From UBA4717 sp045577925 (lineage in GTDB: Bacteria; Bacillota; Clostridia; Oscillospirales; CAG-272), in contig JAZNJH010000035.1 of NCBI GenBank assembly GCA_045577925.1, positions 37,145 through 101,144 of the forward strand: a stretch of DNA of 64,000 nucleotides, in the 5' to 3' direction. Position numbers and translations under genes: made by a program. The notes under the pieces are model-generated. The model was given only the letters and a program-made list of their open reading frames with translations. It had not been told where the DNA came from and ran no database searches. Shown here in pieces: positions 24,335 through 32,204 of this stretch (the stretch's first letter is position 1; each line of letters begins with the position of its first letter).

Positions 24335-24778
24335 TTAGGCTCTTGTTTCATCAAACATCGCAATTCTTCTCTCGTGCTTGCCGCCCATAAACTCAGCTGT
24401 TACAAAAAGCTCCGCCATATCACACGCAAGACCGGGTCCGACTACCCTTCCGCCAAGGCAGAGCACGTTTGCATCGTTATGCATACGTGTCATTTTGGTG
24501 CTGAACATATCAGAGCAACATGCAGCGCGTATACCGCGTCTTTTGTTTGCCGCCATGCTCATTCCAATACCCGTTCCGCAGGCAAGTATTCCAAAGTCCG
24601 CTTTACCGTCCACAATAGCGTCGCATACCTTTTCTGCATATATCGGATAATCCACCGCATCAGTTGAATCGCATCCGAAATCGGTAACCTCAAGGCCCAT
24701 TTCCTTTAATTTTGCAATTATCTCAATTTTTAATTCATATCCGCCGTGATCACACGCAACAGCTATTCTTTTCATCAT
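24335..24778 (-). CDS. rpiB: Ribose-5-phosphate isomerase B
   Basis: The 147-aa RpiB interconverts ribose 5-phosphate and ribulose 5-phosphate. The catalytic Cys67 lies in GILACGTGIGMSMAANK, and DHGG (10-13) and YPIYAEKVC (46-52) bind phosphate and substrate. Its start overlaps the tsaB stop by four bases, so translation is probably coupled. Confidence 0.95.
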   Translation of the reverse strand: MMKRIAVACDHGGYELKIEIIAKLKEMGLEVTDFGCDSTDAVDYPIYAEKVCDAIVDGKADFGILACGTGIGMSMAANKRRGIRAACCSDMFSTKMTRMHNDANVLCLGGRVVGPGLACDMAELFVTAEFMGGKHERRIAMFDETRA

Positions 24779-25506
24779 ATATCACTCTTTCCCAAATTAT
24801 TTTTTTCTTTAAGCTCACGCTCAGCCTGAGTCGGTCTCAGATACGTTGCCGCAAGTGCACTGTCGGTAAACATACTCTTATCTTTCGAAGACCCGTAAAT
24901 CCCAAGCGCCGCCTGTGCAACAGAATATGAGTTTAAAAGCTTCATAACTTCCGGGGTATCCTTAACGCGCGCACTTTTTGCAAGCCCTCTTACCCTGTCA
25001 TATCCGTCGCCCGTAAAATAAAGGGGCAATTTCTTTTCCTTTGCAAGTGCATCGGCTTCGATTGCAAGCTCTTCAGGCAAGCTCAGTCTGTCTTCACATA
25101 AGCGCTCTGCCTTTTCGCCATCGCTTACAAATACGGCATTGTAAAGTCCGCATCTTCTCGCATCGCTCACGGCAACTATTATTCCCTTCATGCCAACAAG
25201 CTGATTTGCATAAGCTTCAAGTGTTGATACACCAACGCAGGGCTTCCCGCTTGAAAACGCAAGTCCTTTTATAAGCGATACGCCTATCCTTACACCCGTG
25301 AACGAGCCGGGGCCGACCGCGCACGCGAACATATCAATATCCTCCGTGGCCACTCCGGCGTTTTTAAGCACCGACTCAACCATAGTAAGAAGCGTTTCGC
25401 TGTGAGTATTCGTCGTATTTATAAACGCCTCAGAAAGCCGCCTTTTATCTTCGCAAAGAGCAACGCTTGCACAAAGCGCGCTTGAATCTATTGCAAGTAT
25501 CTTCAT
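24775..25506 (-). CDS. tsaB: tRNA threonylcarbamoyladenosine complex protein TsaB
   Basis: The 243-aa ASKHA-fold protein has the N-terminal ILAIDSSALCASVAL and the THSETLLTMVE segment typical of TsaB. It is the non-catalytic partner of TsaD in the complex that transfers threonylcarbamoyl to A37. Overlaps of four bases with both tsaE and rpiB make a compact operon. TsaD itself is not in the window. Confidence 0.92.
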   Translation of the reverse strand: MKILAIDSSALCASVALCEDKRRLSEAFINTTNTHSETLLTMVESVLKNAGVATEDIDMFACAVGPGSFTGVRIGVSLIKGLAFSSGKPCVGVSTLEAYANQLVGMKGIIVAVSDARRCGLYNAVFVSDGEKAERLCEDRLSLPEELAIEADALAKEKKLPLYFTGDGYDRVRGLAKSARVKDTPEVMKLLNSYSVAQAALGIYGSSKDKSMFTDSALAATYLRPTQAERELKEKNNLGKSDI

Positions 25507-25955
25507 TTTTGTGTACTCACTTCTCTCACGCTTATAGCGCGCGAGCTTTCACCCATCTTTTCTATATCAACCCTTAAATATTTGTCGGGAAGAGCAAATT
25601 CTATATTCTCACTCCACTCGCAGACTATCATCGCGCCTCTTAAAAAATAGCTGTCAAAATCGATGGAGTCCAGATCCTCCTCACTCTGTATCCTGTACAT
25701 ATCAAAATGGAAAAGGACAGGCTTTTGCGAACCCATGGGACAGATTTCGTTGACAATTGAATAGGTGGGGCTTGAAACAGGCACTCCCGGAGCAAGCTTT
25801 TCTGCCATGCCTCGTACAAAGGCCGTCTTACCGGCGCCAAGATCACCGTACATTGCAACAAAGTTTATATTATTCTGTGCCGCCGCAGCAGCAACCTCTC
25901 CGCCGACACTCTCAGTCTCTTCAGGCGATCGAGTTATCCTCTTATACTCTGTCAT
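25503..25955 (-). CDS. tsaE: tRNA threonylcarbamoyladenosine complex ATPase TsaE
   Basis: The 150-aa ATPase has a Walker A motif GDLGAGKT at residues 37-44 and the later segment LFHFDMYRI...DLDSIDFDSY...MIVCEWSE characteristic of the family. It supplies ATP turnover to the TsaB-TsaD-TsaE complex. It is the promoter-proximal gene of tsaE-tsaB-rpiB, with GAAAGG upstream of the ATG. Confidence 0.94.
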   Translation of the reverse strand: MTEYKRITRSPEETESVGGEVAAAAAQNNINFVAMYGDLGAGKTAFVRGMAEKLAPGVPVSSPTYSIVNEICPMGSQKPVLFHFDMYRIQSEEDLDSIDFDSYFLRGAMIVCEWSENIEFALPDKYLRVDIEKMGESSRAISVREVSTQK

Positions 25956-26002
25956 ATCAAGCCTTTCCGTCGCTTATCTCCGATAAAATTTCATACAGTA
26001 TA

Positions 26003-26031
26003 ATAATAACACATTTTATACCCAAAGTCAA
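26003..26031 (-). promoter_or_regulatory. Promoter of tsaE-tsaB-rpiB
   Basis: On the minus strand TTGACT and TATTAT are 17 bases apart, about 45 bases before the tsaE start. Confidence 0.7.
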
Positions 26032-26106
26032 GGGAAAACAGGGGATTTTATACGGATTTTAACACATAATTACCGCAGAACCTCCAACGAACATAACCCT
26101 TACATT

Positions 26107-26946
26107 TTACAGCTCCATAGTCTTCCTGTACTCTCCCGGAGGCATACCGTAATATTTTTTAAAAAACAAATTAAAATGATATTCATTCGAAAAATCCATT
26201 CTCTCGCTTATCTCGCGCAAAGAATAGTTCTTTTGTATAAGTTTTTCTATATGCGAAATTCTCTGGTTATGAATATAAGCAAGTACTGTCATGTCATCGC
26301 TTGCCATAAATAATCTTGTCAATTGCTTTTTGCTGAGATAACAGTATGCCGCAACATCACAAACCCTGAGATTAGATTCAATGTTGTCTTTTATGTACTG
26401 CTTTGCGATAGTAACACGAACATCCTCGCCGATTTCACTTTCGGCATCATTTTCATCATCAAATCCACAGGATGCAAGCAGAAGAATTACAATTTCAAAA
26501 ATCCGGTTTTCGACAATACGATCATATAAAAATCCTCTGTTTTTGTAATTGCGTAAAACATAATTAAGCGAAAGAAAAATGTCTTTTTGACTTTTTCCGA
26601 AAACAGGTTTCTCGATTTCAGAAAAAAAAGCGGAATATCTGCCGTTGCGATCAGTACTGAATGTTATGGAAAATTTTTCGGTATTTTCTTCGCCGCTTAC
26701 GCAAAGATGCTTACACCCGGGAGGTATTATAATAAAACATCCGGGGTTAAGACTGTATTCTTCATCACCTGATTTATATATCTGATGTCCGTTATTTATA
26801 ATATGAATTTCAAACCCTGCATGATGATGTTCCTTTTTGGATATATTCTTTAAATCTTTATTGAACTTAAGCATTTTCAGGTAACAATTTTCTAATCCTA
26901 TCGACTCAAAAACAGATTGCGCCTGTTGTCTATATAATATTTTCAC
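26107..26946 (-). CDS. AraC-family regulator of the aldolase/propeller operon
   Basis: The 279-aa regulator has an N-terminal cupin sensor (HHHAGFEIHIINNGHQIY...LNPGCFIIIPPGCKH) and a C-terminal double helix-turn-helix (RVCDVAAYCYLSKKQLTRLF and SLREISERMDFSNEYHFNLFFKKYYGMPPGEYRK). It is divergent from the aldolase gene at 27,091 and shares a 140-base control region with it, so it probably controls that operon in response to a sugar-derived ligand. The ligand is unknown. Confidence 0.9.
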   Translation of the reverse strand: MKILYRQQAQSVFESIGLENCYLKMLKFNKDLKNISKKEHHHAGFEIHIINNGHQIYKSGDEEYSLNPGCFIIIPPGCKHLCVSGEENTEKFSITFSTDRNGRYSAFFSEIEKPVFGKSQKDIFLSLNYVLRNYKNRGFLYDRIVENRIFEIVILLLASCGFDDENDAESEIGEDVRVTIAKQYIKDNIESNLRVCDVAAYCYLSKKQLTRLFMASDDMTVLAYIHNQRISHIEKLIQKNYSLREISERMDFSNEYHFNLFFKKYYGMPPGEYRKTMEL

Positions 26947-26967
26947 GCTTTACCTCACCTCTTTTTT

Positions 26968-26996
26968 ACTATAACACTTTTTTATATATTTTTCAA
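26968..26996 (-). promoter_or_regulatory. Promoter of the AraC-type gene
   Basis: On the minus strand TTGAAA and TATAGT have a 17-base spacer, about 20 bases upstream of the regulator start. Confidence 0.75.
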
Positions 26997-27000
26997 CACA

Positions 27001-27026
27001 TGTCCAAAAAATATAAAAAAATGTCC
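27001..27026. promoter_or_regulatory. Candidate AraC operator (direct repeat, 21-bp period)
   Basis: TGTCC at 27001 and 27022 is repeated with a 21-base period, directly upstream of the -35 box at 27037. This is the geometry of AraC-type half sites, but five matching bases are few. Confidence 0.3.
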
Positions 27027-27036
27027 GCACCTGATA

Positions 27037-27065
27037 TTGTCACGGCGCAAACAGACTGGTATAAT
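27037..27065 (+). promoter_or_regulatory. Promoter of the aldolase operon
   Basis: TTGTCA and a perfect TATAAT have a 17-base spacer, about 25 bases upstream of the GTG start. Confidence 0.78.
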
Positions 27066-27090
27066 CTGATATGAAGAGAGGTGTAATTCT

Positions 27091-28020
27091 GTGGAAAATT
27101 TTACAACAATGATAACGCCGTACAAAAAAGACGGCAGTATAGACTACAAAACCGCCGAAAAATACGTTGATTGGTATTTTGAAAATGGTCTTGACGGAAT
27201 ATTTTCCGTCTGCCAATCAAGCGAAATATTTTATCTTTCACTCGAAGAAAAAGTCGAGCTTAACCGCATAGTATATAAACGCGCAAAAGAACTTGAGGCA
27301 AAGCATGGCAGAAAATTTACAGTAGTATCATCAGGTCACACAAGCGACAGATTTGATGATCAGGTAAATGAACTATGTGCCGTTGCAAAATCAGGATGCG
27401 ATGCACTTATACTTATAACCAACCGCCTTGATCCTAACAATGAAGGTGACGATGTTTTTATAAGTAATGCCGAAAAAATCATAAGTGCTCTGCCCTCTGA
27501 TATCAAGCTCGGACTTTATGAGTGTCCATCTCCATACAAAAGACTTGTCACACCGAAAATACTCGACTGGTGTCTTTCTACCGGCAAATTCTACTATATG
27601 AAAGATACCTGCTGTAATGTGAATACTATAGCCGAAAGATGTAAACAGTTAAAAGGTAGCCATTTCAAGCTTCTTAACGCGAATTGCCAGACACTACTTG
27701 AAAGTGTAAAAAACGGTGCAGACGGATATTGCGGAATAATGTGCAATTTTCATCCTCGTCTTTATTCATGGCTTGCTGAAAATCATAAAAAGCAACCTGA
27801 GCTTGCCGAGTTAATACAAGCCGAGATAGGCATGTTTGGCTTCTGCGAAACAGGGCTTGCCTATCCGCTTATCGCAAAATATCATATGTGTCTTTGCGGT
27901 ATTGAGACTGAGAACATTGCGCGCAACAGAGAAAGTGCAGAGCTTAACGAGTATGCTAAAAGCTGTATGAGACAAATGAAGATCGCAACAGATTATTTTG
28001 AAAAGACATTAAAAATTTGA
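27091..28020 (+). CDS. DHDPS/N-acetylneuraminate lyase superfamily aldolase
   Basis: The 309-aa class I aldolase forms a Schiff base on Lys171 (FYYMKDTCC), and Tyr143 (GLYECP) is in the usual proton-relay place. The normally conserved GTTGE/GSTGE carboxylate-binding loop is replaced by CQSSE (residues 41-45), so it is not a standard DapA; the true dapA is at 36,268. Members with changed loops act on sialic or other 2-keto-3-deoxy sugar acids. The adjacent sialidase-like gene makes an N-acetylneuraminate-type substrate plausible, but this is inference. The start is GTG with AGAGAGG upstream. Confidence 0.82.
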   Translation: MENFTTMITPYKKDGSIDYKTAEKYVDWYFENGLDGIFSVCQSSEIFYLSLEEKVELNRIVYKRAKELEAKHGRKFTVVSSGHTSDRFDDQVNELCAVAKSGCDALILITNRLDPNNEGDDVFISNAEKIISALPSDIKLGLYECPSPYKRLVTPKILDWCLSTGKFYYMKDTCCNVNTIAERCKQLKGSHFKLLNANCQTLLESVKNGADGYCGIMCNFHPRLYSWLAENHKKQPELAELIQAEIGMFGFCETGLAYPLIAKYHMCLCGIETENIARNRESAELNEYAKSCMRQMKIATDYFEKTLKI

Positions 28021-28032
28021 GAGGTGCTTTTT

Positions 28033-29424
28033 ATGAAAGGTTATAATTTGTGGAGCTACAGACCGTACAGACCATTTTTAGTAAATGTAGGTGATATATA
28101 CATATGCCGTATCGTACCTGGCAAAACAAGCATTCATTTTGAATGGCTTGAAAGCAAGGAAGATAAAGAAGATAAATATGAAGTATATTACCGCAAGCGC
28201 AACGAGGGCGAATTTGTCCTTCACGGCACAACCGAACACACCGAGTATGATATTACCGGTCTTGTCTTTGAAGAAGAATATGAGTTTTTTGTTGCTTCAG
28301 TTGGCAAAAAGAGTCGTGTGAGACTTGCACGTTGCGGAGAAGCTGAAGGCAATATTGTTAACTATCTCCACCCTGAAGACGAGGCATATATTTTCTCCGG
28401 AAGATATCTGTGCTCTCCTTCCTTAGTGCGACACCCTGACGGTTATCTACTTGCATCAATGGATCTCTTCTCTCATGGTACACCACAAAATCTCACACTT
28501 ATTTTCCGCTCGGATGATAACGGCGAAAACTGGCACTATGTAAGCGAATTGTACCCTTGTTACTGGGGCCAGCTTTTCACACACAAGAATGAGCTTTATA
28601 TGCTTTCCTGCTCGACAGAGTACGGAGATTTACTTATAAGCAAATCGGATGACGGAGCAAAAACATTTCCGGCCCCCGTTGCTCTTTTAAGAGGTTCAAA
28701 TGAGGCCGGAACGTGGGGAGTACACAAGAGTCCCCAGAATATGATTTATTACAATGGCAGACTTTATGCATCGCTTGAGTGGGGATCATGGCGCAACAGT
28801 GAGTACCATCATGCATCTATGATGATGTCATGTGATGAAAATGCTAATTTGCTTGTTCCTGAAAACTGGAGCTTTACCTATCCCAAAAAATTCACGCCAT
28901 CTGATGCTACTGAGATATCCGATATGCCGCAGTGCAGTATAGCTATCGAGGGAACTCCCGTAATCTCGCCCGATAATAAGCTTCTTAATATTATGCGTTT
29001 TGGCAAAACAGGTCATGCTCTTGTTTATGAAGCAGACAAAGATGACCCCGAGGCAATGTTAAAGTATTCGCGTATTATTAGATTTGACGGTCACTATTCA
29101 AAATTCATGATTCGTTATGACAACGTAACAAAAAAATATCTTTCCCTTGCAAATTATATATATGATTATGAAAATATTTTAACACGAAATCTTCTTTCTC
29201 TTATGGCTAGTGATGATCTTGTAAGCTGGGAGCTTGTAAGTCACATCGTGGACAAACGCAACTTGCCCTGGAATGAAGCTGCATGTCAATATCCGTTTTT
29301 CATTTTTGATAATGACGATATAATTTTTCTTGGAAGGACAGCTCTTAATAAAGCAAATTCACACCACAATTCAAATTACATCACATTCCACAGAATAAAA
29401 AATTTCCGCGATCTGTTGAAATGA
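28033..29424 (+). CDS. Cytosolic FN3 plus sialidase-like beta-propeller protein
   Basis: The 463-aa protein has no signal peptide. Residues about 28-103 look like a fibronectin type III domain (HFEWLES...YEVYYRK...YDITGLVFEEEYEFFV). The remainder is a propeller with two Asp-box motifs (SDDNGENWH and SKSDDGAKTF) as in BNR sialidases and related glycosidases. The catalytic Arg triad could not be assigned. It starts 12 bases after the aldolase stop with GAGAGGTG upstream, so they form one operon. The job may be intracellular cleavage or binding of an imported glycan. Confidence 0.72.
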   Translation: MKGYNLWSYRPYRPFLVNVGDIYICRIVPGKTSIHFEWLESKEDKEDKYEVYYRKRNEGEFVLHGTTEHTEYDITGLVFEEEYEFFVASVGKKSRVRLARCGEAEGNIVNYLHPEDEAYIFSGRYLCSPSLVRHPDGYLLASMDLFSHGTPQNLTLIFRSDDNGENWHYVSELYPCYWGQLFTHKNELYMLSCSTEYGDLLISKSDDGAKTFPAPVALLRGSNEAGTWGVHKSPQNMIYYNGRLYASLEWGSWRNSEYHHASMMMSCDENANLLVPENWSFTYPKKFTPSDATEISDMPQCSIAIEGTPVISPDNKLLNIMRFGKTGHALVYEADKDDPEAMLKYSRIIRFDGHYSKFMIRYDNVTKKYLSLANYIYDYENILTRNLLSLMASDDLVSWELVSHIVDKRNLPWNEAACQYPFFIFDNDDIIFLGRTALNKANSHHNSNYITFHRIKNFRDLLK

Positions 29425-29436
29425 TGATTTGTCAAA

Positions 29437-30399
29437 CTAAGTGCAACACTTTTTGATAGAATGCTCAAACAAATCCGATGGATTTTTAAAATTTAAAACC
29501 TTTTTAGGCCTGGCGTTGATCAACGCCAGGTTCTTTTTTAGGGTAGCAGGACTTACTCTTGAAAGATTCCTGCCTTTAGGATAAAACTCACGAAGAAGAC
29601 CGTTGAGATTTTCATTTGTTCCTTTTTGCCATGCACAATAAGGATCGGCAAAATACACAGAGCAATTCAACTCTTTTTCTATTGTTTGCCAATTGGCAAA
29701 CTCGGTTCCTCTGTCACATGTAATCGTTTTTACGGCGTTATCCGGAAACTCTGATAGAGCAGATATTATTGCTTTTGCCATTGTATCTGCGTTTCTGTTG
29801 GGCATTTTAACGGCAATATAATATCTTGTCTTTCGCTCCGCGAGAGTAGCAAAACAAGCCTTTGATTTGCCTCTGCCGGACACCACAGTATCAGCTTCCC
29901 AATGCCCGAACTCCTGTCTTTTGTATACGCTTTTATCTCGTTTTCTGATTGTCTTTCCAAGGTTGAATTTGCCGCGTGTTTCCTTCTTTCCGTGGCTTTT
30001 TCCTTTTCTTCTCAGCACCTTAAGGTTAACATCAATATATTTTTCGTATATCCATCGGTATATTGTTCTTGTGGATGGCATATCAAGCTCACACGGCGTA
30101 TTAGCGATTTGTTCAGGCGACCAGGTCAAAAGCAGCTTTTCCTTTATGTATTCCAATTTTGACGGGTCTTGGAACATCCCTCTGTGACAATATGATCTTC
30201 TTAACAAATATTTCTTTTGAGCCGTATGAGGGTAATATGCCGGTTTCATATTCATAAAGCTTTTGTTTCGCATGATTTCTCTTGATATGGAACTTACATT
30301 CCTTCCAAGCAATTCTGCTATTTTTCGATAACTATACCCCTTATTGTAAAATTCCCGTAGACAACAACGTTCTTCTATGGTAAAATGTTTGTAGCTCAT
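29437..30399 (-). CDS. IS30-family transposase
   Basis: The 320-aa DDE transposase begins with the IS30 helix-turn-helix (YRKIAELLGRNVSSISREI) and has FGHWEADTV, a central IACDRGTEFANW-like segment (TITCDRGTEFANW) and the last acidic residue in QKGTNENLNGLLREFYPKG. All three catalytic residues are in place and the frame is intact, so it may be active. The TAG stop overlaps the terminal repeat. AGGAGG lies before the ATG. Confidence 0.95.
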   Translation of the reverse strand: MSYKHFTIEERCCLREFYNKGYSYRKIAELLGRNVSSISREIMRNKSFMNMKPAYYPHTAQKKYLLRRSYCHRGMFQDPSKLEYIKEKLLLTWSPEQIANTPCELDMPSTRTIYRWIYEKYIDVNLKVLRRKGKSHGKKETRGKFNLGKTIRKRDKSVYKRQEFGHWEADTVVSGRGKSKACFATLAERKTRYYIAVKMPNRNADTMAKAIISALSEFPDNAVKTITCDRGTEFANWQTIEKELNCSVYFADPYCAWQKGTNENLNGLLREFYPKGRNLSRVSPATLKKNLALINARPKKVLNFKNPSDLFEHSIKKCCT

Positions 30400-30487
30400 A
30401 TAAATCCTCCTTGGTTTTTTGTTTTGTGGTAATTACATTATACCATGGATTTATATGGGCTTTCCCTTTTTTATTACTGTTGCACTT
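29439..30487 (-). mobile_element. IS30-family insertion sequence
   Basis: A complete element of about 1,050 bp holds one transposase gene. The ends carry the inverted repeat AAGTGCAACA (29439-29448 and 30478-30487). No convincing target duplication was seen. It lies 14 bases after the propeller gene and about 55 bases after the stop of the convergent kinase gene. Confidence 0.85.
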
Positions 30488-30543
30488 GTTAGTATAACTC
30501 ACCGAAATAAATAAATATGGCACTTTTTCAAGTGCCATATTTT

Positions 30544-32181
30544 TTAAATGTCTTTTATGTTTTTCATTATATCACGGTTTTCAATCGCAAAGAAATGAGA
30601 GAACTTTTTATACTCACAATATATTTTATTGTATTTTTCCGTATTTTCTGCAATTGGTGTATACAACTTTGTAACATTGTCAGCCAAAATCCTTGCGGCA
30701 GAATCGAGAGAATCAAAATATCCGCCTGCAACGGAAGCAAGAATTGCGCTTCCTTTTGCGCCTGCCTGCTTGCTTTCGGTAATTTTAACTGCCTTACCTA
30801 AAACATCTGCATATATTTGCATAATAAACGGGCTTTTTGATGAAATACCGCCGGCTGCATATATTTCCTCTACCTTCACACCGCTGTTTTCGTACAATTC
30901 CACTATCTGTTTTGTTCCAAAGGCGGTTGATTCAATAATAGCACGATATATTTCTTCCGGTTTTGTTTTAAGAGTCAGCCCTATTATCGCTCCGGTCAGA
31001 TCATAATCAGCATACGGAGTACGGTTCCCGTTAAACCAGTCAAGTACCAGAAGTCCGCTTTCTCCAACTTTTAAAGTTGCAGCTTTCTCTTCTGTATATT
31101 CAAAGATGTTTTTGCCCTGAGTATCCGCTTCATGTACATATTTTTTACAAAGACAGTTTTTCATAAACCAATCAAAGCTGTCTCCAACGCAAGCCTGACC
31201 TGCCTCATGTGCAATATATCCCGGCACGATACCGTCTTCAACGCTTCCGCAAATTCCAGATACAGATTTACCCCTGTCACTCATTACTATATGGCAGCTT
31301 GATGTACCCATAATTATCATAAGCTTTCCGGGATCAACTATCCCTGCACAAACAAGAGCCGCGTGTGCATCTATAATCGGCACTGCCACGGTCGTGCCTG
31401 TACACAGTCCGGTAAGTTCTGATGCATACCCGTTTATATTTCCTGCTACGCTCCCGGTCGGTATTACGTTTTCAGAAACCTTTGTGCCAACAATACCATT
31501 AAGTCTGCAATCCAGTGATTTCCAGAAATTGTTTGAAGGGTATCCGCTTATTTTATTCCACAGTCCCTTATATCCTGCCATACAGCTACTGTGAGATTCT
31601 TTCCCGGTCAGCATCCATACAAGCCAGTCAGCAGCTTCAATAAATCTGTCAGCAGCCTCAAAAACATTAGGGGCTTTATTTAGTGTTTCATAAATTTTAG
31701 GAAACAGCCATTCTGACGAAATCTTGCCGCCATACAGATCCAGCCATGATTCATTACGTATCTTTGCAAGCTCGGTTATTTTATCAGCTTCTTTCTGGGC
31801 GCTGTGGTGCTTCCATAATTTTACGTATGCATGCGGCTCATTCTTGAATTCTTCGAGAAAGCAAAGCGGTGTGCCATCGTTCTTTACAGCAAGCATCGTA
31901 CACGAGGTAAAATCTATGCCTACTCCGACAATGTCATCAGGGATAACATTGCCTTTATAAAGAACATCTTTTACGATATAAGAAAGAGCATCAAGATAAT
32001 CTTGCGGATGTTGAAATGCGTCAGTTTTTCCAAGAGTTTTGTTTTCAAAATTTTCACACTTCATTACAGCATGAGGATACTTGAATTCTGATGCTGCAAT
32101 ATCTTGTCCGCTTTCAAGATTTATCAGAAGCGCCCTTGCCGAAAGTGTTCCGAAATCTATACCAATCGAGTATTTTGCCAC
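30544..32181 (-). CDS. AraB-type (FGGY) ribulokinase/fuculokinase
   Basis: The 545-aa sugar kinase has an N-terminal phosphate-binding GIDFGTLSARAL, the KLWKHHSAQ segment typical of ribulokinases, the FGGY-like DWFNGNRTPYAD stretch and a C-terminal AAGGISSKSPFIMQIYADVLGK. AraB kinases phosphorylate L- and D-ribulose. Because the partner is L-fucose isomerase, which also converts D-arabinose to D-ribulose, the likely substrates are L-fuculose or D-ribulose; this is inference. It follows fucI by 23 bases. Confidence 0.85.
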   Translation of the reverse strand: MAKYSIGIDFGTLSARALLINLESGQDIAASEFKYPHAVMKCENFENKTLGKTDAFQHPQDYLDALSYIVKDVLYKGNVIPDDIVGVGIDFTSCTMLAVKNDGTPLCFLEEFKNEPHAYVKLWKHHSAQKEADKITELAKIRNESWLDLYGGKISSEWLFPKIYETLNKAPNVFEAADRFIEAADWLVWMLTGKESHSSCMAGYKGLWNKISGYPSNNFWKSLDCRLNGIVGTKVSENVIPTGSVAGNINGYASELTGLCTGTTVAVPIIDAHAALVCAGIVDPGKLMIIMGTSSCHIVMSDRGKSVSGICGSVEDGIVPGYIAHEAGQACVGDSFDWFMKNCLCKKYVHEADTQGKNIFEYTEEKAATLKVGESGLLVLDWFNGNRTPYADYDLTGAIIGLTLKTKPEEIYRAIIESTAFGTKQIVELYENSGVKVEEIYAAGGISSKSPFIMQIYADVLGKAVKITESKQAGAKGSAILASVAGGYFDSLDSAARILADNVTKLYTPIAENTEKYNKIYCEYKKFSHFFAIENRDIMKNIKDI

Positions 32182-32204
32182 TTGTTATGACTCCTTTTTG
32201 TATT

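Noticed and set aside
27091..28020. Second dapA
   Set aside because: The GTTGE loop is absent, the gene is controlled by an AraC regulator and the riboswitch-controlled dapA is present at 36268.
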